A stretch of DNA of 64,000 nt, from positions 1 through 64,000 of the forward strand of contig CAVSGQ010000003.1 in the NCBI GenBank assembly GCA_963727495.1, written 5' to 3'. Shown here piece after piece: positions 43,177 to 52,574 of the stretch. Origin of the DNA: Actinophytocola sp963727495 (lineage in GTDB: Bacteria > Actinomycetota > Actinomycetes > Mycobacteriales > Pseudonocardiaceae). The position numbers and the translations under genes are program-made. Position 1 is the first letter of the stretch; the number at the start of each line of letters is the position of its first letter. Under the pieces are notes generated by a model. The model did not search any database. It was not told where the DNA came from and was given only the letters and a program-made list of their open reading frames with translations.

Positions 43177-44221
43177 GTGACCGAGCCGCAGCCGGTGATG
43201 GAGCAGGCTGAACAGGATCAGGTGACCCGGCAGGTGGGCCGGGCGTTGCTGACCGTCGCGGGGGACGGCTGGAAGCACGTGCGCGCCGAGTACCGCTCGG
43301 CCGGGCGGCATGTCGAGGTGGACGTGTTCGTCACCGGCCCGGACGGGGCCGTGCGACCGGTGCGGCCGCCGGTGGAGGTCGTCGAGGGGCTGGGGAGGCT
43401 GCGGCAGGGCATGTACCGCCCGGGGCGCGGGACGTGGCTGTCGGCGGTGTACGTGCTGGAGCCGCCGAGCAGCTTCAGCGCGGAGTTCGAGCCGGACGTC
43501 GAGCCACGGTGGCGGAGGCTGCCGCCCCCGATCGGCTTCGCCGACGAGCTCCGGTTCTTCCCCCGCTCGGACGAGAACGTCCCGGACTGGCTCCGCCGGC
43601 GCGCCGGCCTGGGACCGACGTCGCCGGGCGGGGCGCCCGGTCAGCCGGCCGGGGCGCCAGGACAGCCGGGCGCGACACCAGGCCGGCCGGGGGCGGCGGC
43701 GCCCGCCGAGGCCACCCCGCCCGGTGGCATCCCACATCAGCAGGCACAGCCGACCCCGCCCGGCGGCGTCCCCGGACAGCCACCGGCGCCGGGTCACGCG
43801 GGCATGCCGCCGCAGCCGGGTCGGGGCACGCCGCCCGGCGGGCTCCCGGCTCCGCACATCGGGACGCCACCCGGCGCGACGCCGGGACAGGCCACGCCAC
43901 CGGGCGGAGTCCCGGGCGGGGCGCCGCCGAGCCGGCCACCGGCCGGCCGGGCCACGCCGCCGGGAGGCCTGCCCGGCCAACCGACGCCACCCCACGCCGG
44001 GCCGGCCGGCGGCGCCGTGGCCCAGCCGGGCCGCACGCCACCCGGCGGGTCCCGGCCCCGGGGCCACACCACCGCAACCGGGCCGGCCCGGGGAGCCGTC
44101 GGCCGGTCCGGCCGGGCACGACGCGGCGGTGGCGCCGTTCGGGCCGTTCGGGAGCGGGCCGCAGCCTGGCGGCGGGGTGTTCCCGCAGGCCGGCGACGGT
44201 GGCCAGGCGCCCGGGCGGTAG
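43177..44221 (+). CDS. YezG/DUF600-like domain protein with TPPGG-repeat tail, one frame break
   Basis: About 347 residues after removing one extra G near 44,048. Residues ~14-145 resemble YezG-type immunity proteins of polymorphic toxin systems (RALLTVAGDGWKHVRAEYRS, LGRLRQGMYRPGRGTWLSAV, then FFPRSDENVPDWL). The tail is low complexity with repeated TPPGG(I/V/L)PG units and, past the break, reads PFGPFGSGPQPGGGVFPQAG to a stop at 44221. Without correction the frame runs on into the neighbouring antisense gene as arginine-rich noise. It is probably co-transcribed with the preceding protein. The immunity assignment is by fold pattern only. Confidence 0.65.
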
Positions 44222-44242
44222 GGGCACCGCCGCGGCTCGGTC

Positions 44243-45394
44243 TCAGGGCCGGGTCAGGAGGGCCGTGCACTCCATGTGGTGGGTCATCGGGAAGGCGTCG
44301 AAGGCTCTCAGCGCCGCGAGGGCGTAACCGTGCGCCGCGAAGGTCGCCACGTCCCTGGCCAGGGCGGCCGGGTCGCAGGCCACGTAGATCACCCTCGCGG
44401 GGCCGCGCCCGGCGATCAGGTCCACCACCCGCCGGCCGGCGCCCGTGCGCGGCGGGTCCAGGACCACCGCCGCCGGGTCGCGACCCTCGCCCGCGGCCAG
44501 CACCGCCTCCACCCGGCCCTCGAACACGCGCACCTGCGGTAAGTCGGCCAGGTTGTCCGCCGCCGCGTGGGCCGCGGAGCCCGCCGACTCCACCGCCATG
44601 ACCTCGCCCGCCGGACCCACGCCGTCGGCCAGTACCGACGCGAACAGGCCCACCCCGCAGTACAGGTCCCACGCCGCCTCGCCCTCCGACAGGCCCGCCC
44701 AGCCGGCGACAACCTCCGCGTACACGTCCGCCGCGTCCGGATGGGCCTGCCAGAAGCCGTCGGCCGGGACCTGCCAGGAGCGGCGGGCCGCGGTCTCCAC
44801 CGCGGTGGACGGGCCGAGGTGCGTCACCGCCGACGCGTCCACGGCCACGGTCACCGACGAGTCGGGCGGCCACACCCGGCCGACCACCTGGTCCACCGTG
44901 CCCGGCGCGGCGATCGCACAGGACTCGACCGGAATCACCTCGTGGCTGCGGTGCGCGCGGAACCCGGGCCGGCCCGAGCCGTCCACCGCCATGCGGGCCC
45001 GCGTGCGCCAGGACAGGGGACCGCCCGGCAGTTCCTCCACCTCCGCCGTCACCGTCAGACCCGCCAGCCGCGACATCTGCTCGGCCAGCACGAACGCCTT
45101 CAGCGCGCGCTGCGCCGCCGGGGACGCGTGCTGGAAGTCGCAACCACCGCACCCGCCGGGGCGCGCGTACGGGCACGGCGGCTCCACCCGGTCCGGCGAC
45201 GCGTCCAGCACCTGCACCGCGTCACCGCGGCAGAAGGACCCGCCGCGGTCCTCGGTCACCGCGACGACGACCCGCTCCCCCGGCAGCGCGTGCCGCACGA
45301 ACACCACGCGTCCCTCGTGCCGCGCCACGCAGTGGCCACCGTGCGCCACCGGGCCGACGGAGACCGGGAACCGCCTGCCGGCCCACGACGTCAC
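44243..45394 (-). CDS. Class I SAM-dependent RNA methyltransferase with TRAM domain
   Basis: A 383-residue RlmD/TrmA-type enzyme (Rv2689c-like). An N-terminal TRAM/OB domain (GPVAHGGHCVARHEGRVVFV) is followed by a cysteine cluster for an Fe-S centre (CPYARPGGCGGCDFQHA), the SAM motif WDLYCGVGLFASVL, LDPPRTGAG and the catalytic Cys in IYVACDPAALARD. It methylates a uridine C5 in rRNA or tRNA; the exact target is not clear. Its GTG overlaps the APC permease stop in a GTGA quadruplet. Confidence 0.9.
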   Translation of the reverse strand: MTSWAGRRFPVSVGPVAHGGHCVARHEGRVVFVRHALPGERVVVAVTEDRGGSFCRGDAVQVLDASPDRVEPPCPYARPGGCGGCDFQHASPAAQRALKAFVLAEQMSRLAGLTVTAEVEELPGGPLSWRTRARMAVDGSGRPGFRAHRSHEVIPVESCAIAAPGTVDQVVGRVWPPDSSVTVAVDASAVTHLGPSTAVETAARRSWQVPADGFWQAHPDAADVYAEVVAGWAGLSEGEAAWDLYCGVGLFASVLADGVGPAGEVMAVESAGSAAHAAADNLADLPQVRVFEGRVEAVLAAGEGRDPAAVVLDPPRTGAGRRVVDLIAGRGPARVIYVACDPAALARDVATFAAHGYALAALRAFDAFPMTHHMECTALLTRP

Positions 45395-47402
45395 TTTTTG
45401 TCCTTTTCGGACAGTCCACGGCGGACGGCGCCGGGGGCCACTTCGTAGCGGTCGCGCACGCGCTCGGACGAGGCCAGCTGCCATGGCACGCTCGTCACCA
45501 TCACCCCCGGCTGGAACAGCAACCGCCCCTTGAGCCGCAGCGCGCTCTGGTTGTGCAGCAACTGCTCCCACCACCGGCCGACGACGTACTCCGGGATGTA
45601 GACCGTCACCACGTCGCGCGGGTTGTCCGTGCGCACCCGCTTCACGTAGTCCAGCACCGGCTTGGTGATCTCCCGGTACGGCGACTCGATCACCTTCAGC
45701 GGCACCGAGAAGTCCTCCTTCTCCCACGCCGCCACCAGCGCCCGGGTGTCCGCGTCGTCCACGTTCACCGTCACGGCCTCCACCACGTCCGGGCGGGTGG
45801 CGCGCGCGTAGGCCAGCGCCCGGCAGCGTCGGCAGGTGCAGCTTGGACACCAGCACGATGACGTGGTTGCGGGACGGCAGCGTGGTGGCCGAGCGGTTCA
45901 TCTCCGCCTCGCGCAGCTCGGCCGCCACACGGTCGTAGTGCCGCCGGATCGCGGTCATCAGCGCGTAGATGGCGGCCATCGCCGCGATCGCGATCCATGC
46001 CCCCTTGGTGAACTTCGTGATCAGCACGATGACCAGCACCGCCGCGGTCATCACCAGGCCGAACGAGTTGATCGCCTGCCGGCGGCGCATCTGCCGGCGC
46101 GCGCCGACGTCGTCCTCGGTCGCGCAGCAACCGGTTCCAGTGCCGGATCATGCCGCTCTGGCTGAGCACGAACGACACGAACACCCCGACGATGTAGAGC
46201 TGGATCAGCCGGGTGACCTCCGCGTCGAACACCACCACCAGCACGATCGCGAACGCGGCCAGCCCGACTATGCCGTTGGAGAACGCCAGCCGGTCGCCGC
46301 GGGTGTGCAGCTGGCGGGGCAGGTAGCCGGTCCTGGGCCAGGATCGAGCCGAGCACCGGGAACCCGTTGAACGCGGTGTTCGCGGCGAGCACGAGGATCA
46401 GGCCGGTGAAGAAGATGACGTACCAGATCGCCGGGGAGAACCCGCCGAACACGGCGTTCGCCAGCTGCGCGACCAGCGTCTTCTGCTCGTAGCCGGGCGG
46501 GGCGTTCAGCAGCTGGATCTCCGGCTCCTCGGCGATCTTCGCCTTGGTCGCCGCGGCCAGCAGGATGAGCCCGAGGAACATCACGATCGCCAGCAGGCCC
46601 ATCATCAGCAGCGTGGTCGCCGCGTTGCGGCGACTTGGGCTTGCGGAACGCCGGCACCCCGTTGCTGATCGCCTCGACACCGGTCAGCGCCGCGCTGCCG
46701 GAGGAGAACGCGCGCAGCACAGGAACACCAGGGCGAAGCCGGCCAGATGGTCGCCCTCCTCGGTGAGCTTGAAGTCGGCACTCTCCGCGCGAACGGTGTC
46801 GCCGAGCACGAAGATCCGCGATCACGCCCCACGCGACCATGACGAGGATGCCCGAGCACGAACGCGTAGGTCGGGATGGCGAACAGCACGCCGGACTCGC
46901 GCACCCCGCGCAGGTTCATCGCGGTGAGCAGCGACGATCGCGCCGACCGCGAAGTAGACCTTGTGGGTGGCGACGAACGGCACGACCGAGCCGATGTTCG
47001 CGGCGGCCGAGGAGATCGACACGGCCACGGTGAGCACGTAGTCGACGAGCAGCGCGCTGGCGACCATCAGGCCCGAACTTCGGGCCGAGGTTGACGGTGG
47101 CCACCTCGTAGTCGCCGCCGCCGGACGGGTAGGCGTGCACGTTCTGCCGGTAGGAGGCGACCACCGTGACCATCACGACGGCCACCAGCGAGGGCGATCC
47201 ACGGGCTGAACATGTAGGCCGACGCCCGCGACCGACAGCGTCAGCAGGATCTCCTCGGGCGCGTACGCCACGCTGAGGACATCGGGTCGGAGGCGAAGAC
47301 CGGCAGGGCGATGCGCTTGGGCAGCAGCGTGTGGGCCAGCCGGTCGGTCCGAAAGGGCCGACCGACCAGGAGGCGCTTCGCCACGGATGCGAGCTTGGGC
47401 AC
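45391..47402 (-). CDS. APC-superfamily permease (Rv2690c-like), many frame breaks
   Basis: About 670 residues if frames are joined. It starts VPKLASVAKRLLVGRPFRTD (GTG at 47402), continues DRLAHTLLPKRIALPVFASD and SVAYAPEEILLTLSVAG, then amino-acid-permease helices (HAYPSGGGDYEVATVNLG, SAALTGVEAISNGVPAFRKP). A cytosolic C-terminal domain (SRNHVIVLVSKLHLPTL, VEAVTVNVDDADTRALVAAW) ends LSEKDKK. At least ten single-base indels lie between 45,822 and 47,275. Protein on both sides of each is conserved, so sequencing error is more likely than decay. It is divergent from the Trk genes across 108 bases, as in mycobacteria. Confidence 0.75.
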
Positions 47403-47510
47403 GGATGAGAAGGGTATGCGGTCGCGTCACCGGTTCGGAGTAGCCACCGGTAGGTTCCGATCCGACACCGACACTAACGCGGTCGTCGGCGAGACGGAGG
47501 AGGCCTGGTC

Positions 47511-48189
47511 GTGCACGTGGTGATCATGGGCTGCGGCCGCGTGGGGTCGTCGCTCGCGGCCGCGGTGGAACGCCTCGGCCACACGGTCGCCGTGATCGAC
47601 AAGGACGCCCAGGCGTTCCGCCGGCTCGGCACCGACTTCCACGGCCAGCAGGTCGTCGGCGTCGGGTTCGACCGGGAAAGTCCTGATCGAGGCCGGCATC
47701 GAGCGGGCGGGCGCGTTCGCGGCGGTCTCCAGCGGCGACAACTCCAACATCATCTCCGCCCGGGTGGCCCGCGAGACGTTCGGCGTCGAGCACGTGGTCG
47801 CCCGCATCTACGACGCCAAGCGCGCCGAGGTCTACGAGCGGCTCGGCATCCCGACCGTGGCTACCGTGCCCTGGACGACCGACCGGCTGATGCGACGCTG
47901 CTGCCCGGACGGCGTCGCGTCGGCGTGGCGCGACCCGACGGGCAAGGTCGCGATCGTCCAGCTGCCGCTTCACGAGGGCTGGGTCGGGCCACACGGTCGC
48001 CGAGCTGGAGCGGCGACCGGCGCGCGGGTGGCGTTCATCATGCGGTTCGGCACGGCGTGCTGCCGAACGCCAAGACCGTCGTGCAGGAGGACGACCTGGT
48101 CTACGTCGCGGCGCTGTCCGGCACGATCAGCGGAACGTCAGGACCGATCGCCGGCCAGCCGCCGCGAGGAGGCGATGCGCCACCGCATG
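47511..48189 (+). CDS. ceoB: TrkA-family potassium uptake protein (CeoB-like), many frame breaks
   Basis: About 225 residues intended. An N-terminal RCK/TrkA_N NAD-binding domain (MHVVIMGCGRVGSSLAAAVE) is followed by SSGDNSNIISARVARETFGV, YERLGIPTVATVPWTTDRLM and a TrkA_C-like part (PNAKTVVQEDDLVYVAALSG). Single-base changes near 47,678, 47,896-47,904, 47,987, 48,013-48,056 and 48,140-48,170 break the frame. It pairs with the next TrkA gene as CeoB/CeoC do in M. tuberculosis, and would regulate K+ import at the inner membrane. Confidence 0.75.
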
Positions 48190-48851
48190 AGGCGCGTCGC
48201 TGGATCGCCGGGGCCGGCGCAGTCGGCCGGTCCATCGCCGGGCGAGCTGTCGCCGGCGAGCACCAGGTGATGCTCATCGAGCGGCATGCAGAGCCAGTTC
48301 GAGCCGCAGACCGTCGAGCAGGCCGAGTGGGTGCTCGCCGACGCCTGCGAGCTGGCCTCGCTGGAGGACGGCCGGCATGCAGCTCTGCGACGTGGTCATC
48401 GCGGCGACCGGGGACGACAAGGTCAACCTCGTCGTCTCGCCTGCTCGCCAAGACCGTGTTCGCCGTGCGCCGGGTCGTGGCGCGGGTGAACGACCCGGCG
48501 AACGAGTGGCTGTTCAACGAGGCATGGGGCGTGGACGTCGCGGTGTCCACCCCGCGGATGCTCGCCGCGATGGTCGAGGAGGCCGTCTCGGTCGGCGACC
48601 TGGTGCGGCTGCTGACGCTGCGCCAGGGCCAGGCCAACCTGGTCGAGCTGACGCTGCCCGAGGACACCCCGCTCGCGGGACACCCGGTGCGGGACATGCG
48701 CTCGCCCCGGGACGCCGCGCTGGTGACGATCCTGCGCGGCGGGCGGGTGATCGTGCCGCAGTCCGACGACCCGCTGGAGGCGGGCGACGAGCTGCTGTTC
48801 GTGGCGTCCGCGGACGTCGAGAACGAGATCAGGCAGGCGCTCGGCTACTGA
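48187..48851 (+). CDS. ceoC: TrkA-family potassium uptake protein (CeoC-like), frame breaks
   Basis: About 220 residues intended. The start is broken near 48,187 (expected MR.VAIAGAGAVGRSIAGEL). It continues EQAEWVLADACELASLE, then TGDDKVNLVVS and, intact from about 48,442, LLAKTVFAVRRVVARVNDPA through to DVENEIRQALGY. The extra bases at about 48,294, 48,370 and 48,441 lie 70-76 bases apart. The end overlaps the convergent DUF397 gene by 23 bases. Confidence 0.75.
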
Positions 48852-49026
48852 CCCAGGCGACGAGGCCCGTCAGGGCCGCCCGCTCGACGACGAGCAGCGG
48901 GCCGTCCGCGTTCTTGGAGTCGCGAACGGCCCCCGCCGACGCTGGCCAGGCCAGCTCGACGCAGTCGTTCGGGTTACTCCACGAGCTCTTCCTCCAGCTC
49001 AAAGATTCCGGCTGAGCGCTGCGCAT
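48829..49026 (-). CDS. DUF397 protein
   Basis: A 65-residue DUF397 protein with the family signature SLSWRKSSWSNPNDCVELAW and AVRDSKNADGPLLVV. DUF397 proteins work with XRE/DUF5753 regulators (BldB/WhiJ/AbaA-type systems in Streptomyces development). Its 5' end overlaps the XRE gene by 53 bases, so they are coupled. Confidence 0.88.
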   Translation of the reverse strand: MRSAQPESLSWRKSSWSNPNDCVELAWPASAGAVRDSKNADGPLLVVERAALTGLVAWVSSRAPA

Positions 49027-49876
49027 GGTGCTCCTTTCCCAGTTCGCTCGCGACGCTGGCAAGCCAGCTGCGTGACCGGTCCTCATCAAACGCAACCTTA
49101 CTCAGCGCAGCGACAGTGCGACGGTAAGAACGAATGGTGTCCTTGCGTTCGAGGAACAGCACAGAGGTGAGGTTCTCGATGTGCACCACCGGGTTGATCT
49201 CGGTGAACTCCATGAGCTTGAATCCCCGCTGGCCGGCATGGAAGCCCACACCATCCGGAACGACGCGGATCTCGATGGAGGGCCGCACCGACATTTGCAG
49301 CAGTTGGTGCACCTGGTCCGACATGATCCGGCGACCAGGCCCCGTTCGCCGGATCGCGTACTCGTCGATGAAGAAGTGGAACTGCGCCGGAAACTGACGG
49401 TCGAAGACACGCTGGCGCCGCTGACGAGCCGACACCCGATCGTCGAGCTCCGACTCGGGAATCATCGGGTTGGCCGCAAACAGCACCTTGGTGTACCCGG
49501 GCGTCTGGAGCAGGCCGGGAACGTACGCCGTGTCGTGGCTGGTGACGGCCAGGGCGGAGTCCTCGTGATCGCTGAGGGTGCGCAGCTCGGCCGGTAGCCG
49601 GTCGCCGAAGTCCTGCCACCAGCCGCGTTCGGTGGCGTGCCGGGCCATCTCCAGCAACTCGTCCCGCTTCGGGCCGACGATGCGGCCCACGGCGAGTACC
49701 GCGGACACGTCCTCGGTACTCGCGCAGCGCTTCCCGGAGATCATCCGGCTCACCTTGCTCGGTGACCACGCCAGCAGGTTGGCGAGGTCGCTCTGGTTCA
49801 GTCCGGCGGTGCCGATGGCGCGCAGGAGCGCCAGCCCCAGCTCCCGGGACCGCACGGTGGGTTCGTGGTCGTACAT
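48974..49876 (-). CDS. XRE-family regulator with DUF5753 domain
   Basis: A 300-residue regulator. An N-terminal Cro/CI-type helix-turn-helix (LNQSDLANLLAWSPSKVSRM) is followed by the DUF5753 ligand/effector domain (VTSHDTAYVPGLLQTPGYTK, FHFFIDEYAIRRTGPGRRIM, NPVVHIENLTSVLFLERKD). It is paired with a DUF397 gene. Its codon use is visibly less G/C-biased than that of its neighbours, fitting later acquisition. It sits inside a block that is otherwise conserved with mycobacteria. Confidence 0.9.
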   Translation of the reverse strand: MYDHEPTVRSRELGLALLRAIGTAGLNQSDLANLLAWSPSKVSRMISGKRCASTEDVSAVLAVGRIVGPKRDELLEMARHATERGWWQDFGDRLPAELRTLSDHEDSALAVTSHDTAYVPGLLQTPGYTKVLFAANPMIPESELDDRVSARQRRQRVFDRQFPAQFHFFIDEYAIRRTGPGRRIMSDQVHQLLQMSVRPSIEIRVVPDGVGFHAGQRGFKLMEFTEINPVVHIENLTSVLFLERKDTIRSYRRTVAALSKVAFDEDRSRSWLASVASELGKEHHAQRSAGIFELEEELVE

Positions 49877-49966
49877 ATGTCCAAACCTACGCCCGGTCCC
49901 GCAGAGTTCCGCAGCCTGCGGGCATAGTTCACTCGAACGTATGTTTGTTGCCCGGCGGGCAAACGC

Positions 49967-50672
49967 CTAGCCGGTCTCCCCGCCGTACTTGGCCCGCAGG
50001 CGCTGCTCGATCGCGTGGTCCTCGTCCTCGGCCGCCTGCTCGAGGTCCTTCGTCCGGTGCCCCGCGGTGCGCACCGCCCAGACGGTCACCACCAGGGCGA
50101 CCGCGGTGAGCGGGTAGCCCATCGCGAGCCGGGCGAAGGCAAGCCAGCCGGTCTGGTCCTCGTCGTAGAGCCAGCGCTGCACGATGAACCGGGCGCCGAA
50201 CACGGCGACCCAGGTGAGCGTGGCGAGGGCGTAGGCCCGGGCGGCCTTGCGGTCGGAGCGCCAGATCATGCCGTGCCCGTTGAGGTAGGACCAGATCACG
50301 CCGACCAGCGGCCAGCGGACCAGGACCGACGCGAGGAACAGGCTGCCGTAGACGAGGCTCGCCCAGATGCCGAACAGGAAGAAGCCCTTGGCCGAACCGG
50401 TCCGGTAGGCGATGAACGCCGCGATCGCGACGCCGAAGAACCCGGAGATGGCCGGCTGCAGGCGCTCCTTGCGCACGACCCGCAGCACGGTGATCGGCGA
50501 CCGCGACGCCGACGGCGCCCCAGATCGCGGGCAGCAGCCCGAAGAACGCGTTGACCAGTACGAACACGAGCACGGGGACCGACGAATAGATCAGCCCGCT
50601 GATGCCACCCATCTGCTCGAGCAGTGTCTGCTGCGGCTCTTCTTCTTCGGTCCGGGTGTTCTCTTCGGTCAT
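49967..50672 (-). CDS. DUF3159 membrane protein, one frame break
   Basis: About 234 residues (Rv2693c-like). An acidic N-terminus (MTEENTRTEEEEPQQTLLEQ) is followed by about six membrane helices (LIYSSVPVLVFVLVNAFFGL, FGVAIAAFIAYRTGSAKGFF, LNGHGMIWRSDRKAARAYAL). One extra base near 50,498 separates GAVGVAVA from ITVLRVVRKERLQP. The ATG overlaps the stop of the OB-fold gene as ATGA. Function unknown; conserved across actinobacteria. Confidence 0.85.
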
Positions 50673-51064
50673 GTGGCCGTCTGCAACTCGTAGTAGGGGT
50701 TGTAGAGCACCTTGCGGCCGTCCCGCATCGCGATCCGGCCCTGCGCCTTGATCGTCCGGCCGGGCTCGATGCCCGCGATACGCCGACGTCCGAGCCAGAC
50801 TAGTGTGACGCCCTCCGTCCCGTCGAACAGCTCGGCCTCCAGCGTCGCCACGGCGTCCCGTGGGCTGAGCTCCACGCTGCGGAGGCGACCGAGAACAGTC
50901 ACCTCCTCGCCCGACCGGCAGTCGCACGCCTTCCGGGCGTTCTCCGCCTCGACATGCTCGGACAGGTCATCGGCATCGAGTTCGTCGATGTCGGTGGTCA
51001 ACCTCTTGACGAGGCGGCGCAGCGATCCGCCACGCTGACCCTGCCTGCGGGCTTCGGTGCCCAT
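50669..51064 (-). CDS. OB-fold nucleic-acid-binding protein
   Basis: A 131-residue protein (Rv2694c-like). The C-terminal OB fold (GEEVTVLGRLRSVELSPRD, VTLVWLGRRRIAGIEPGRTI, KVLYNPYYELQ) is preceded by a basic N-terminal helix (RRLVKRLTTDIDEL). The start at MGTEARRQG was chosen over an upstream ATG because the extension is not conserved-looking. It is the first gene of a two-gene operon with DUF3159. Confidence 0.85.
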   Translation of the reverse strand: MGTEARRQGQRGGSLRRLVKRLTTDIDELDADDLSEHVEAENARKACDCRSGEEVTVLGRLRSVELSPRDAVATLEAELFDGTEGVTLVWLGRRRIAGIEPGRTIKAQGRIAMRDGRKVLYNPYYELQTAT

Positions 51065-51160
51065 ACTGACGCTCCAGTTGCTGGGGGCCGGCCCCGACTC
51101 CGGCCCTGTACAAATCCAGCGTAACCACCAGATGTGGCGCTGGGGTGGAGGAAGTGGCAC

Positions 51161-51883
51161 GTGACAGTTGCCGGATGCCGATTTGCCGAGGTCGACGCTT
51201 CCCGGACGGCGATTATGCTGCCCGGGACCGGATCTGACGACACATTCGTCAGATCTGTGTTCGAGATCCCCCTCGCGGCCGTCGGGGTCACGCTGGTCGC
51301 CCCCGCCCCGGTGCCCGGTCCGTCACTGGCGGCCACCGCGCTCGACGCGCTGGCGGCCGGGCCGTCGCCGGTGCTGGTGGGCGGCATCTCGTTCGGCGCG
51401 CACCTGGCGGCCGAGTGGGCGGTGGCCAACCCGGCGCGGTGTGCCGGGCTCATCGTGGCCCTGCCGGCCTGGCACGGAGCGCCGGACGGGGCACCCGCGT
51501 CGGCGTCCGCGGCGTACTCGGCGGCGCAGGTGCGGGCGCTGGGCGTCGACGGCGCGCTCGCGGCCGCCGACGTGCCGCCGTGGCTCGCCGGCGAGCTGTC
51601 CCGGGCGTGGCACGGCTACGGCGACGCGCTCGCCGACTCGCTGGAGGTCGCCGCGTCCCGCCCGGCGCCGACGCGGGCGGAGCTGGAGAGGTTGGACGTT
51701 CCGGTGGGCATCGCCGCATGCGTGGACGACCCGGTCCATCCGGCCTCGGTGGCCCACGAATGGGCGGGCGCGCTGCCGCGCGCCGCGGTGTGCACGACAC
51801 GGCTGGCCATCGTCGGCGCGGACCCGGAGGCGCTGGGGCGGGCCGCCGTGCTCGCGTTCCTACGGGCGGCGGGCGAGGTCTGA
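51161..51883 (+). CDS. Alpha/beta-hydrolase-fold protein (Rv2695-like)
   Basis: About 240 residues from the GTG at 51161; a GTG at 51134 would add nine. It has an oxyanion-type IMLPGTGSDD, a nucleophile elbow VLVGGISFGAHLAAEWA (GxSxG), and a late Asp/His region (CVDDPVHPASVAHEWA). It is probably a cytosolic esterase-like enzyme; substrate unknown. It is divergent from the OB-fold gene. Confidence 0.8.
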   Translation: MTVAGCRFAEVDASRTAIMLPGTGSDDTFVRSVFEIPLAAVGVTLVAPAPVPGPSLAATALDALAAGPSPVLVGGISFGAHLAAEWAVANPARCAGLIVALPAWHGAPDGAPASASAAYSAAQVRALGVDGALAAADVPPWLAGELSRAWHGYGDALADSLEVAASRPAPTRAELERLDVPVGIAACVDDPVHPASVAHEWAGALPRAAVCTTRLAIVGADPEALGRAAVLAFLRAAGEV

Positions 51884-51917
51884 TCCCCGGCCGGGTCGAC
51901 GACCGCCGGACCGTCGG

Positions 51918-52568
51918 TCAGGCGCTGCCCTCCTGGGCGTCCTGGATGTGCTGGGCGATGGCCGCCGGCAGCTCGATGGGCAGCGGGCTGCGCACCGGCA
52001 TCGGCTGCGTGCCGCGCACCACGACCGTGCCGCGTACCAGCTCGTAGAGCGCCGCCGCGCTGTTGTCCAGCCGGTCCGGCGGGCCGGCCACCACGCCGCG
52101 CAGCATCCACCGCGGGCCGTCCACGCCGACGAAGCGCAGCGAGACGTCGCCCAGGGCGGCCAGCAGCTCCAGCCCCCACTCGCCGGTCGTCGAGCGGACC
52201 GTGGCGCCGTCGGAGCGCAGCTGCTCGGCCAGCTCGGTGCTGACCTCGTGCCACAGGCCGCCCGAGCGCGGGGCGGCGTAGGCCGTCACCGTCAGCTGGC
52301 CGACCGAGGTGACCACGTGCACCGCCTTCACCGGGCCCGCCGGGTCCATCTCGACCTGCAGCTGCGCGCCCTCCGGGACCGGCAGCCGGACCGAGCCGAG
52401 GTCGATCCGGTTGAGCCCGTCCTCGGGCGCGTCCTCCTCGTCCCACGGACCGGCGCCGTCGAACAGGTCGCCGCCGATCACCTCGTACTCGCCGTCGTCG
52501 ACGGGCTCGCCGGACTCGTAGTCCTCGTCGAGGTCGTCCTGCCGGCGACGCCGCCCAAACAGTCCCAC
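51918..52568 (-). CDS. DUF3710 protein
   Basis: A 216-residue DUF3710 protein (Rv2696c-like). A basic N-terminus (MGLFGRRRRQDDL) and an acidic linker are followed by the conserved domain (NRIDLGSVRLPVPEGAQLQV, PRWMLRGVVAGPP, VVVRGTQPMPVRSPLPIELP). It starts 6 bases after the dut stop. Function unknown. Confidence 0.9.
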   Translation of the reverse strand: MGLFGRRRRQDDLDEDYESGEPVDDGEYEVIGGDLFDGAGPWDEEDAPEDGLNRIDLGSVRLPVPEGAQLQVEMDPAGPVKAVHVVTSVGQLTVTAYAAPRSGGLWHEVSTELAEQLRSDGATVRSTTGEWGLELLAALGDVSLRFVGVDGPRWMLRGVVAGPPDRLDNSAAALYELVRGTVVVRGTQPMPVRSPLPIELPAAIAQHIQDAQEGSA

Positions 52569-52574
52569 GTCTTC

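Noticed and set aside
45391..48851. Reading the APC and Trk genes as true pseudogenes
   Set aside because: Three genes on two strands are broken in the same way within one stretch while their protein content is preserved, which fits read error better.
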